A DNA stretch of 43,512 nt. Origin: Fimihabitans intestinipullorum. GTDB taxonomy: Bacteria > Bacillota_I > Bacilli_A > RF39 > UBA660. Location of the stretch: assembly GCA_018714965.1 (NCBI GenBank), contig DVML01000020.1:1-43512 (forward strand), in the 5' to 3' direction. The notes below the pieces were generated by a model. The model saw nothing but the letters and a program-made list of their open reading frames with translations, was not told the origin of the DNA and did not search any database. Position numbers and translations under genes: made by a program. How positions within the stretch are numbered: position 1 is the first letter of the stretch; each line of letters starts with the position of its first letter. Of the stretch, positions 6,697 to 14,577 are shown one piece after another.

Positions 6697-7314
6697 ATGA
6701 AAGGATTAACAAAAAGACAAGACGAAATTTTAACTTATATTAAAGAATATGTCGTAAGCAACGGATACCCACCAACAGTCAGAGAAATATGTGCTGCAAT
6801 TGGTGTTTCATCCCCTGCAACAGTACATGCACACTTACAAAATCTTGAAAATAAAGGAATGATCAAAAAGGAAGAAACAAAAAATAGAGCGATTGAATTA
6901 TTAGTCGATAACGAATTTGCTCCAAAAGATGACATGGTAGTAGAAGTTCCTCTGCTCGGAAAAATTACAGCAGGAAGCCCAATCGAAGCAATTGAACATC
7001 CCGATGAGTATTTTTCTCTTCCTGCCTATATGATTCCAAATAACAAAGAAGTATTCACTCTTAACGTCAGTGGAGAAAGTATGATCAATGCTGGAATCTT
7101 CGACGGAGATATCATCGTAATCGAAAAAACAAATACAGCACGTAATGGTGAAATCGTGGCAGCGATGACAGCTGAAAATGAAGTGACTTTAAAACGTTTC
7201 TATAAAGAAGATGGTTACTTTCGATTACAACCTGAAAACGATACGATGGATCCAATTATTCTGGATCAAGTTACTATCCTAGGAAAAGCGATAGGACTAT
7301 ATAGAAAATTATAA
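6697..7314 (+). CDS. lexA: LexA repressor, SOS regulator
   Basis: A 205-residue transcriptional repressor that cleaves itself when stimulated by RecA filaments on single-stranded DNA. The N-terminal winged helix includes YPPTVREICAAIGVSSPATVHAHL (24-47). The cleavage site is Ala92-Gly93 in ITAGSP. The catalytic pair is Ser128 (SGESM) and Lys166 (TLKR). All essential residues are present and the length is typical. It has its own promoter with LexA boxes and is divergent from the small SOS peptide gene. It is the only fully intact core gene on the plus strand in the first 23 kb. Confidence 0.98.
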   Translation: MKGLTKRQDEILTYIKEYVVSNGYPPTVREICAAIGVSSPATVHAHLQNLENKGMIKKEETKNRAIELLVDNEFAPKDDMVVEVPLLGKITAGSPIEAIEHPDEYFSLPAYMIPNNKEVFTLNVSGESMINAGIFDGDIIVIEKTNTARNGEIVAAMTAENEVTLKRFYKEDGYFRLQPENDTMDPIILDQVTILGKAIGLYRKL

Positions 7315-7346
7315 AAAAGAGAATCGTAAAATGATTCTCTTTTTTA
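7313..7346. terminator. bidirectional terminator between lexA and rhomboid gene
   Basis: AAAAAAGAGAATC / GATTCTCTTTTTT, 13 bp with a 7-nt loop. It has A- and T-tracts on both sides, so it ends both converging transcripts. Confidence 0.9.
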
Positions 7347-8504
7347 TAGTCCTATAAATCCAACATAAATTACAAAGCCAAGAAAAATCGCTGTCAAAAT
7401 CCAACCGTTGATCTTCTCAAATGTCGTTGATTTATATTTTACACCTAAAGCCATCGTAATAAGTGCTCCACCAATTAAACCACCGATATGAGCAGCGTTA
7501 TCGACTCCGCCGACGAAAAATCCCATCAATAAGTTTAAAATAATAATTGGAATAATTTGAGATTTCATGACGCTTCCTAAATAAATACGATAGTGATATC
7601 CAAAATATAATAAAGATCCTAAAAGTCCGAAAAGCGCTCCACTCGCACCAGCACTAACACCATCTGTAAAACAAATAGACAATAAACTTCCCGATAAGGC
7701 ACTAAACAGATAAACAATTAAAAATTTTGTTTTCCCCAAAAAGCTTTCGAGTTGTGGACCGATGACATACAAAGAATACATATTAACAAATAAATGTAGA
7801 ACACCGATATGTAAAAAGGCACAAGTAAACAATCGGTAATACTCCCCTGCTCTTACTAAATCTCCATAATTTGCTCCAAAATTTAATAATGTAAATGGAT
7901 CTTGGCTACCGTTTCCAAAAAGATACATACATATGAACACAAACATGTTAATCGCAATTAAAAGATAAGTAATAACTGGCTTTTTCATGCGAAAGACTTG
8001 TTCTGCCCTCATCGCATCTTCCTCACTCTTTTTATTGATTTCACGCGTTAATTTAATAAATAAATCCATTCCTTTTTCCGCATAAGTCGTTTTCTTAGTA
8101 ATATTAGGGAAAGCCTCTAGCAAAAGAGGATGTTCATTTAAATCATCAATTTTCGTAAGTTGGATACAAGTAACGTTGGCAATGCTGTTTTCTCCATTTT
8201 CAAACGACACATTTTCTCCCATGTTTAAGTAGAAAGAAAGTACATTCATATGCATCGTCATCATTTTCTTTTTGATCTTTCCCAAGATGCTTTTCGTTTT
8301 AAACAAATCAAAATCTAACTGCTCTTTGTTGTGAATATATCCGGTATTGATTCGAACAATTCCGTAGCTAGCATCGATATTTTCTAACCAAATTTCATTT
8401 TTCGCTCCATGGAGAACGATCGGATTGTATCCTTGCTCTGTAATAAAATAATGTAGTAACTTCATGACGAGTTCGTCATTTTTCTCTACTGTTACTTCTC
8501 CCAT
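7344..8504 (-). CDS. rhomboid-family intramembrane serine protease
   Basis: A 386-residue membrane protein. Residues 1-170 form a soluble domain like the one in B. subtilis GluP (YqgP). Six or seven transmembrane helices follow from about 175. The rhomboid marks are HLFVNM (Asn241), GASGALFG (catalytic Ser288) and AAHIGGLIGG (catalytic His339), so the dyad is intact. Substrates are unknown. It is the third gene of a probable lspA-rluD-rhomboid operon, 13 nt after rluD, with a strong AAAGGAGG site. Confidence 0.93.
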   Translation of the reverse strand: MGEVTVEKNDELVMKLLHYFITEQGYNPIVLHGAKNEIWLENIDASYGIVRINTGYIHNKEQLDFDLFKTKSILGKIKKKMMTMHMNVLSFYLNMGENVSFENGENSIANVTCIQLTKIDDLNEHPLLLEAFPNITKKTTYAEKGMDLFIKLTREINKKSEEDAMRAEQVFRMKKPVITYLLIAINMFVFICMYLFGNGSQDPFTLLNFGANYGDLVRAGEYYRLFTCAFLHIGVLHLFVNMYSLYVIGPQLESFLGKTKFLIVYLFSALSGSLLSICFTDGVSAGASGALFGLLGSLLYFGYHYRIYLGSVMKSQIIPIIILNLLMGFFVGGVDNAAHIGGLIGGALITMALGVKYKSTTFEKINGWILTAIFLGFVIYVGFIGL

Positions 8505-8517
8505 GAAAGCACCTCCT

Positions 8518-9420
8518 TTAACTTTCTTCGAAATGTTTCAAAATATTCGTAAAACACTCTGGAAGTTCTGATTCGAATTCCATATATTCTCCTGTTTTCG
8601 GATGTCGAAATCCAAGTGCAGCTGCATGTAAACACTGTCCACTATCATCAAATTTTTTTCTTTTGCCATACACTGGATCGTTGACAACAGGATGACCTAT
8701 ATAATTCATATGCACACGAATTTGATGTGTTCTTCCTGTCTCTAATTGTAATTCGACCAGTGTTGCATCCTTATATCGTTTTAACACTTTAAAATGTGTA
8801 ACTGCATCCTTGCTGTTTGTAGCAGTCACTGCCATTTTCTTTCGATCCTTTACGTCGCGTCCAATTGGTGCATCGATTTCCCCTGTATCATGAGGAATCA
8901 CTCCCCACACAAGAGCGATGTATTTTCGATATGTCGATTTTTCTTCTAGTTGACGAGCAAGTACTTCGTGCGCACGATTGTTTTTCGCTACCATTAATAA
9001 TCCTGTCGTATCTGCATCGATGCGATGAACGATTCCAGGGCGAAATTCTCCATTGACATCACTCAATTCCTTCGAATGATATAAAAGTCCATTCACGAGC
9101 GTTCCGTGTGGATTTCCTACCGCAGGATGCACAACCATCCCATTCGGTTTATTGACGACGATGACATCGTCATCTTCATATATGATATCTAAATCCATCT
9201 TTTCAGGTTCCGCCTTCATTTCTTCTGGAACGTATTCCTCTATAGTGACAACGTCTCCTTTTTTGAGGCGATAACTATTTTTGATAGGTTTTTGATTCAC
9301 TAAAATTTTATTCGTTTGAATCATCTTTTGAACGACACTACGAGAGAGATTAAGTTCTCTCATCATATCATGATCGATTCTTTCTGGATGATCCTCTTTG
9401 ACGATGATTGTCTGTCCCAT
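8518..9420 (-). CDS. rluD: RluD-type 23S rRNA pseudouridine synthase
   Basis: This 300-residue RluA-family enzyme isomerises uridine to pseudouridine in large-subunit rRNA. An N-terminal S4 RNA-binding domain (residues about 12-65, with SRSVVQKMIQ) is followed by the catalytic domain with HRIDADTTGL at 132-141 (catalytic Asp135) and ETGRTHQIRVH. ATG 9418-9420 follows AAGGAGCG. The start is 53 nt inside lspA, the same lspA-rluD pairing as in Bacillus (lspA-ylyB). The exact target uridines are not predictable. Confidence 0.93.
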   Translation of the reverse strand: MGQTIIVKEDHPERIDHDMMRELNLSRSVVQKMIQTNKILVNQKPIKNSYRLKKGDVVTIEEYVPEEMKAEPEKMDLDIIYEDDDVIVVNKPNGMVVHPAVGNPHGTLVNGLLYHSKELSDVNGEFRPGIVHRIDADTTGLLMVAKNNRAHEVLARQLEEKSTYRKYIALVWGVIPHDTGEIDAPIGRDVKDRKKMAVTATNSKDAVTHFKVLKRYKDATLVELQLETGRTHQIRVHMNYIGHPVVNDPVYGKRKKFDDSGQCLHAAALGFRHPKTGEYMEFESELPECFTNILKHFEES

Positions 9421-9871
9421 CTAAACTTCGCTCCTTCCAAAAATGATAAAGGATAATGAACACTGAACCGACGATACACACATCGGCAATATTGAATACA
9501 GGATAGTGATATCCAAAGAAGATCAACCCTATATAATCAACAACATACCCTAGTATCATACGATCGATTAGATTCCCTATAATCCCACCGATCAGTAATC
9601 CATATCCCAAAACTTCTCTTTTCGATAATTTCTGATGATAAATAAAGAAATAATAAATCAACGCAAGACAGAAAAATGCCATAAAAATAAAAAATGCACG
9701 ATTTCCATCTAATATACTCCAAGCAGCACCATAATTTCGAACATTTGTAATATAAAAGAAATCTGGTATCACAAATATCTGCTCCATAAAATCTATCATA
9801 TGAGTAATGATCCATTTTACAAATTGATCTAATACAACACAACATAATGCTAGAATTGTAATCTTTTTCAT
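9368..9871 (-). CDS. lspA: lipoprotein signal peptidase II
   Basis: A 167-residue inner-membrane aspartic protease that removes signal peptides from diacylglyceryl-modified prolipoproteins. It has four transmembrane helices and the family motifs LDQFVKW, NYGAAWS, GNLIDR (catalytic Asp103) and FNIADV (catalytic Asp130). Its last 53 nt overlap rluD. The lipoprotein encoded at 13900-14577 is a likely substrate. Confidence 0.96.
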   Translation of the reverse strand: MKKITILALCCVVLDQFVKWIITHMIDFMEQIFVIPDFFYITNVRNYGAAWSILDGNRAFFIFMAFFCLALIYYFFIYHQKLSKREVLGYGLLIGGIIGNLIDRMILGYVVDYIGLIFFGYHYPVFNIADVCIVGSVFIILYHFWKERSLDGTDNHRQRGSSRKNRS

Positions 9872-9912
9872 GTCCTCACCATGTAATATTATAACATTCT
9901 TTCTAAAAAAAC

Positions 9913-9936
9913 AAAAGAGGAATTATCCTTTCTCCT
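9913..9936 (-). terminator. probable terminator of apbE-like gene
   Basis: Short minus-strand stem GAGGA / TCCTC followed by TTTTGTTTTTTT, overlapping the last codons of the gene. A competing pairing (AAAGGA/TCCTCTTT) is possible. Confidence 0.5.
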
Positions 9937-10936
9937 CCTTCGTCCAATCGGCAATTTTAGAGGTGGTCTCTACCTTTCCATCTAAAGTTGTCCAAATGAC
10001 TTCTACATCGTCATAATCTTTGATATATCTGCGCCCTTCTTCTACATCCATCTGATATAAAATAGATGCGATCGTATCTGCAAGTAACGGATCTTTTGAA
10101 AATACCGTAACACTTCCAACTTTTTCAAATGGATATTTCGTTGTAGGATCTAAAATGGTACCATAGGTCTTACCATCTTCTAATACCACTTGTTCATGAT
10201 AATCCCCTTTCGTGATCATCGTCTGGTTCGTGAGAGATAAAATTCGTTCGATCTTTCCATTCGTCGATGAAGCGAGTGCTACTTTATAGCCATCTTCTCC
10301 GTAGTGGTCTCCTACCATAGTATCACTACCTACTTGTATGATATATCTCGTCATTCCTTGATCCTTCAAATAAGCATCCACTTGTTTTAATGTATATCCG
10401 ATTTCGTATTGTGAAGTATTAAGAAACAAAGTTCCTTTTTTATGGAGATTTTGATCACCTACGGTCATGCTGTCTACACTTGGAATTTGAATTGTATCCA
10501 ATTCTTCATCTTCTGGCAAACTTCCGTCCTGAAAATGAGATTCCCACAGCTCCATCAAATCATTCAATTGAAGATGAATTTTTCCATCAGAAGTTTTTTC
10601 CCATTGCTTTCCATACTTTAAAAAATCGCTCATTTCTTTCGATAACTTCATATCAGTTTCATCACTCGTATTGATTTTGTATAAACTCTCAAGATTATTT
10701 CGATCGGTACGAGCGAGATTCTGATAAGTTTCAAAAATTTCTTCTATCTGTGTTAAAGCACGATTTGCTTTCTTTTCGTCGTTTTCATACAAAGTCACTT
10801 TCACATCTTGGTCAAAATAATATCCAGACATTCCGTATGATCGTGTCTTAGCTCTTTGTATCATTCCGAAAACAATCGCTCCCACAAGCAAGATAGGAAT
10901 GCATATCCATAATACTCGATTTATTTTTTCCTGCAT
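9923..10936 (-). CDS. ApbE-like (FAD:protein FMN transferase family) membrane-anchored protein
   Basis: A 337-residue protein with one N-terminal membrane helix (about 7-25) and an extracytoplasmic ApbE-like domain. ApbE attaches FMN to threonines of flavoproteins such as RnfG/NqrC. The family is suggested by the order EIFETYQNL...LYKINTS, then a YGTILDPTTKYPF segment (the usual HIIDP.TG.P) and LLADTIASIL. The usual GGIAKGYAVD loop and the GG(N/D) motif are not recognisable; YEIGYTLKQVD and VGSDTM stand in their places. It may be a diverged or inactive member. AAGGTGAG precedes the ATG. No Rnf or Nqr genes are in the window. Confidence 0.75.
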   Translation of the reverse strand: MQEKINRVLWICIPILLVGAIVFGMIQRAKTRSYGMSGYYFDQDVKVTLYENDEKKANRALTQIEEIFETYQNLARTDRNNLESLYKINTSDETDMKLSKEMSDFLKYGKQWEKTSDGKIHLQLNDLMELWESHFQDGSLPEDEELDTIQIPSVDSMTVGDQNLHKKGTLFLNTSQYEIGYTLKQVDAYLKDQGMTRYIIQVGSDTMVGDHYGEDGYKVALASSTNGKIERILSLTNQTMITKGDYHEQVVLEDGKTYGTILDPTTKYPFEKVGSVTVFSKDPLLADTIASILYQMDVEEGRRYIKDYDDVEVIWTTLDGKVETTSKIADWTKEEKG

Positions 10937-10954
10937 AACTCACCTTATATAGAA

Positions 10955-10977
10955 AAAGTAGATTGCTCTACTTTGTC
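10955..10977 (-). terminator. terminator of the GT4 gene
   Basis: Minus strand AAAGTAGA / TCTACTTT, loop GCAA, followed by TTTC. It overlaps the stop codon of the gene. Confidence 0.6.
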
Positions 10978-12002
10978 TCCTCTAATTCTGGTTTTTCTGG
11001 TTCACTTAATACACGTTCATATGCTTTTTTAAGCTCCGCACCGATCGATTTGATATCTCTTTCTTCGGCAACTTTATACCCTGCTTCCGTAACATCTTTT
11101 AATGTATGATTCAAAATACCATGAATTTTTTCTTCGAATTCTGGAAGTGTCGAAGCTTTGTAGATGTTCTTACCATCTTCGAACCAACCTTCGTAAATTG
11201 GAATGTCTCGCACCAACGTTGGAATCTTACTAGCAAGAGCCTCCAACAAGACAATCCCTTCTGTCTCTTCATGTGTCATAAATAAAAACAAATCCGATCC
11301 TAAATACGCGTCACGTAAATCTTCCCTAGAAACGTAACCCGGGAAATGTAAATTATCTAATTTCGTTTGTACCGCCTCTTTAATTTTAGAAGGTACTGTA
11401 TTCAAATTGCTATAACCAAACCAAATAAATTGATACTCCGGCATTTTCTTTGCAAGTTCGACAAACTCTAAAATACCTTTTCGTTCAATATAGAGACCTA
11501 CAGAGATAATGATTTTATCCGTATCGGAAAACCCATATTTCTTTCGAAAGTTTTCCGCTTTCTTTGTATCTTGCTTATAAAAATCTAAATCGATCCCATT
11601 TGAAATCGCAATGATAGGTTTTCCTAATCCATAATTATCTAAAAGCCTCTTTGAATAAGGCGTTGGCGTAATGATAAGATCCGCTGAAGAATAGAGTTTA
11701 CACAACCATTTTTTAAATAATGGTGCAACTTGATTCGTAAGTAAATATGAATTACGGAAGTCTTCCTCTGTCGAATGGGCATGAAAAATAACCTTCTTTC
11801 CCATCTTTTTCGCCTTTTTCCCCATGAGATAAGACTCCGGAAAAATTGTATTGATATGGATGATATCATAATCTGTATCTTTTGGATCTAATGTATACTC
11901 AACTCCATTTAAACGCAATGCTTCTTGTTGATGTACAATCGCACGTCCTACACCACTTTTCGCGATCTGCTCTTGTTTATCAGAATGTAATAACACTTTC
12001 AT
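10968..12002 (-). CDS. GT4 glycosyltransferase, glycolipid (CpoA-like) type
   Basis: A 344-residue GT-B fold, family GT4 protein. Signs are the N-terminal SGVGRAIVHQQEAL, HAHSTEEDFRNSY, TPTPYSKRLL, SVGLYIERKG, and the donor-sugar E-X7-E motif at Glu246-Glu254 (EETEGIVLLEAL). The whole sequence closely recalls the streptococcal CpoA / alpha-glycosyl-diacylglycerol synthases that build glycolipid anchors for lipoteichoic acid. The substrate assignment is by resemblance only. It follows the PAP2-like gene by 18 nt and is probably in one operon with it; ATG is preceded by AGGTGAT. Confidence 0.85.
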   Translation of the reverse strand: MKVLLHSDKQEQIAKSGVGRAIVHQQEALRLNGVEYTLDPKDTDYDIIHINTIFPESYLMGKKAKKMGKKVIFHAHSTEEDFRNSYLLTNQVAPLFKKWLCKLYSSADLIITPTPYSKRLLDNYGLGKPIIAISNGIDLDFYKQDTKKAENFRKKYGFSDTDKIIISVGLYIERKGILEFVELAKKMPEYQFIWFGYSNLNTVPSKIKEAVQTKLDNLHFPGYVSREDLRDAYLGSDLFLFMTHEETEGIVLLEALASKIPTLVRDIPIYEGWFEDGKNIYKASTLPEFEEKIHGILNHTLKDVTEAGYKVAEERDIKSIGAELKKAYERVLSEPEKPELEETK

Positions 12003-12020
12003 TTTATCACCTAAAATTTA

Positions 12021-12656
12021 TTATATCACAGTTTTATCTTTTGTACTATCGTTTTCAAGTGACAATTTCGTCACGTTTCTTTTGATCACTTTAGCAAAGA
12101 TCCAACACAAGAATAAACCAAGTAAATACCCAAGTAGGATGTCGCTAAAATAACTTACTTTCAAATAAAAATTAGCAATTCCTACGGCAATAATAAGAAC
12201 AAGGCAAACCTTTTTTATCACTCGTTCAAGAGAATTTCCCTGGTCCATCAATACATATATCATTCCATAGAGGAACGTTCCAAACAATACGTCGATGTTC
12301 AAATATCCAAGCCCTGCAACGGGTAAAAATTTACTTAATTCTGGATGCCCAACAACATAGTATTCTTTTAAGAAAATCATTGCAAGTCCCCCTGCGATGA
12401 CAAAGCATAAAAAATAAGTTAAAGATTGCTCTTTCTTTTTACGATACAGATAGAATGTAGCGAGCAACATGAAAATTAATAAACACTCAAAAGACGCGAG
12501 CCATTTTACTACGTTCATTACAGTTATTAAAATAGGCGCCTGTATAAAGTCAAGTGCTGTCGAAATTAAAGTATTCAGCCACACTTCCTGTCCTGTAAGT
12601 CCTAAAATAAGTAGATAAAGCATTCCCATGATCACTGTTACAATTGCAAGTTTCAT
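12021..12656 (-). CDS. PAP2-like membrane protein with eroded active site
   Basis: A 211-residue, six-helix membrane protein. The layout is that of PAP2 lipid phosphatases: KEYYVVGHPE in place of KX6RP, a NIDVLF stretch where SGH is expected, and VSYFSDILLGYLLG in place of R-V-HY-SDVLAG. The catalytic histidines of motifs 2 and 3 are absent, so hydrolytic activity is doubtful. I chose ATG 12654-12656 over a GTG 9 nt earlier because that GTG overlaps the AGGGG ribosome site. The gene leads directly into the glycolipid glycosyltransferase, so it may serve lipid recycling or carrier binding (inference). Confidence 0.65.
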   Translation of the reverse strand: MKLAIVTVIMGMLYLLILGLTGQEVWLNTLISTALDFIQAPILITVMNVVKWLASFECLLIFMLLATFYLYRKKKEQSLTYFLCFVIAGGLAMIFLKEYYVVGHPELSKFLPVAGLGYLNIDVLFGTFLYGMIYVLMDQGNSLERVIKKVCLVLIIAVGIANFYLKVSYFSDILLGYLLGLFLCWIFAKVIKRNVTKLSLENDSTKDKTVI

Positions 12657-12698
12657 ATCAACCACGCCCCTATTTTTAGTATATCATATTTTAAACTA

Positions 12699-12932
12699 TT
12701 AAAAAATCATTTTTACCAAAATTACATCTTCTCCTATTTTTTCTATTTGCTCCCAATGTATTTCTATCTCGTCTTTATTTGAAAACATGGAAATTAAAAA
12801 CTTAGATTTTTCGACGATCAAGCTTTCCAAACGACCTGTATTATTTTCGATCATCACATCGATAATATTTCCAATTTTCTTTCCATCGTTCACATTAATT
12901 ACATCTTTGTTTTGTAAATCAGATAAACGCAT
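12699..12932 (-). CDS. YlmC/YmxH family PRC-barrel sporulation protein
   Basis: A 77-residue small PRC-barrel domain: MRLSDLQNKDVINVNDGKKIG, then IIDVMIE and the closing WEQIEKIGEDVILV. This is the YlmC/YmxH family, often found beside sporulation or division genes. Molecular role is unknown. The distance to sigG is 115 nt with a terminator between. ATG follows AGGTGAGAAT. In many spore formers a ymxH/ylmC gene likewise lies next to sigG. Confidence 0.88.
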   Translation of the reverse strand: MRLSDLQNKDVINVNDGKKIGNIIDVMIENNTGRLESLIVEKSKFLISMFSNKDEIEIHWEQIEKIGEDVILVKMIF

Positions 12933-12955
12933 ATTCTCACCTATTTTAATATATG

Positions 12956-12985
12956 AAAAAGAAAACCATCTTACGATTGATTTTC
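12956..12985 (-). terminator. terminator of sigG
   Basis: Minus strand GAAAATCA / TGGTTTTC stem (one wobble) with a 9-nt loop and TTTTTC tail, 60 nt past the sigG stop. Confidence 0.65.
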
Positions 12986-13047
12986 TTGTTTTACTACTCG
13001 TTCATTTTTTCAAACGATATAAATACTACATCATTTATAACCATTGC

Positions 13048-13824
13048 TTATAATATCATCTTCTTAATATGATCGATTCCGCTTTTTTCTAAGCGAGAAA
13101 TCTGTGCTTGACTAATTCCGATCTCACTTGCAAGTTCCATTTGTGTCTTTCCAACTAAATAACGTTGTTCTAAAACATACTTTTCTTTTCCTTTCAACCT
13201 ATCTAAAGCATCTGTTAATGCGATTCTCGTCTCGATTGGGTATCGTTCTAATTTTTTGTCTTCCAGTTGATCCTCTAAATAGATCGTATCTCCTCCATCG
13301 TTATAAATAGGTTCAAACATACTTACCGTTTCTTTTAAAGCATCCAAGGCATGACTTACTTCGTATTCTGTTAACCCCATCGCCTTGCTAATCTCTAATA
13401 CAGTAGGTTCTTTCCCATTTTGGTTCGTCATTTCCTCTTTGATTTTCAATGCTTTATATGCGGTGTCTTTGATGCTTCTTGCTATTCTAACACTATTGTT
13501 ATCTCGTAAATAACGTTTAATTTCTCCTAGAATCATCGGGACACTATAAGTTGAAAATTTCACTTCAAAAGAAAGATCAAAGTGATCGATCGCTTTAATC
13601 AGTCCAATACATCCTACCTGGAATAAATCGTCCATATTATCGACACGATTGTTAAACTTACGTAAAACGGATAATACGAGTTTTAAATTTCCCTTGATTA
13701 ATTCATCTTTTGCAAATGGATCCCCTGCTTGCATCTTACGAAACAATTCTATTTGTTCTTCACTACTTAATACTTTAATATTCGCAGTATTCACGCCACA
13801 TATTTCTACTTTGTGACGTGCCAT
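13048..13824 (-). CDS. sigG: RNA polymerase sporulation sigma factor sigma-G
   Basis: This 258-residue late forespore sigma factor starts MARHKVEICGVNT, the diagnostic sigma-G N-terminus. Region 2 contains GNLKLVLSVLRKFNNR and DDLFQVGCIGLIKAIDHFDLS; YLRDNN and IYNDGGDTIYLEDQL follow, and region 4 is GKTQMELASEIGISQAQISRLEK. The start is ATG 13822-13824, seven bases after GGAGG; an in-frame ATG 21 nt upstream has no ribosome site. In Bacillus sigG is next to sigE. Here a lipoprotein gene and pgi lie between them. Confidence 0.96.
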   Translation of the reverse strand: MARHKVEICGVNTANIKVLSSEEQIELFRKMQAGDPFAKDELIKGNLKLVLSVLRKFNNRVDNMDDLFQVGCIGLIKAIDHFDLSFEVKFSTYSVPMILGEIKRYLRDNNSVRIARSIKDTAYKALKIKEEMTNQNGKEPTVLEISKAMGLTEYEVSHALDALKETVSMFEPIYNDGGDTIYLEDQLEDKKLERYPIETRIALTDALDRLKGKEKYVLEQRYLVGKTQMELASEIGISQAQISRLEKSGIDHIKKMIL

Positions 13825-13834
13825 GTCATCCTCC

Positions 13835-13870
13835 TTCTTATTCATAATGAGAAAAAAAAGAATTTTTATT
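13835..13870 (-). promoter_or_regulatory. candidate sigma-F/sigma-G-type promoter of sigG
   Basis: Minus strand TGAATA, about 17 nt, then CATTATG, with transcription predicted to begin only some 15-20 nt before the sigG ATG. This resembles the forespore consensus (TGAATA / CATA-TA) and would allow sigma-G autoregulation. It lies between the lipoprotein terminator and sigG. Confidence 0.45.
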
Positions 13871-13879
13871 CAGCCAAAA

Positions 13880-13901
13880 GAAAAAAACAACTTACGTTGT
13901 T
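13880..13901 (-). terminator. terminator of lipoprotein gene
   Basis: Minus strand AACAAC / GTTGTT around the stop codon, followed by seven T. The stem is short, but the position fits. Confidence 0.6.
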
Positions 13902-14577
13902 ATGATTCTTGCATCAATCCCATGTAATGCGCATAAATTTCCTTTAGTTCTTCTTGCTCTGCACTAGAAAGATTTACTTTAGGATCTGTTTGTGATTCTA
14001 TAGTGCCAATATGGCTTCCTAAAATAAGTCCATCACTAACAAATACGACAGTTGGATAATAAAGTCTCTTGATTGTATCGTTGTTTAAACCTTCATACGG
14101 TCCTAATTCAGAATATAAAATCGTCACAAGTTCTTGATACTCTTCTGTCCCATCTTTATCGATTATGATATTTCCACTACTATCTAAATGTTTTTCATCG
14201 CGATCCTCATAATGATCGTAATAATAAATCGTATCAACTCCTACTTCTTTTGCTGATTCAATCAAAATAGGAACGACATTTCTCGTCCAAGCAGACTTAG
14301 CATTTCCAAAAAATACAACCCCTGTCCCGTCTTTTAAAATCTCTTTTACTTCTTTAAAAGAGCTATATTTCATCTTGTTATCTTCCGTAATCGTCACTTG
14401 TGGATATTCTTTTGTTCCATCATCAGCTACGTATTTATTATATTGTTCATACTCTTTTTTAAATTTTTCTCCATCTGTAAGTTCCTGTTTCTCTTCTGTT
14501 TGAACTTTTTTATCTCCACATCCAACAAAGAGAAATAAACTACAGCACACTAACAAAATAATTCCAAATTTTCTCAT
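13900..14577 (-). CDS. thioredoxin-fold lipoprotein lacking the CXXC cysteines
   Basis: A 225-residue secreted protein with a signal peptide and lipobox (LFVGC, lipidated Cys at residue 20). The domain from about 75 has the thioredoxin-like layout VVFFGNAKSAWTRNVVPIL...VDTIYYYD...YYPTVVFVSDG, as in the putative bacteriocin-transport accessory proteins. In those, CxxC follows the FFG strand; here that place reads SAWT, so redox activity is not expected. The ATG overlaps the pgi stop (ATGA), implying coupled translation. Function unknown. Confidence 0.75.
   Translation of the reverse strand: MRKFGIILLVCCSLFLFVGCGDKKVQTEEKQELTDGEKFKKEYEQYNKYVADDGTKEYPQVTITEDNKMKYSSFKEVKEILKDGTGVVFFGNAKSAWTRNVVPILIESAKEVGVDTIYYYDHYEDRDEKHLDSSGNIIIDKDGTEEYQELVTILYSELGPYEGLNNDTIKRLYYPTVVFVSDGLILGSHIGTIESQTDPKVNLSSAEQEELKEIYAHYMGLMQES

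Noticed and set aside
9537..9845. 102-codon minus frame inside lspA
   Set aside because: Shifted frame of lspA, Cys/Tyr-rich, no start signals, no family.
13825..13845. Seven-residue longer sigma-G start
   Set aside because: No ribosome site before that ATG; GGAGG correctly precedes the MARHKVEICGV start.
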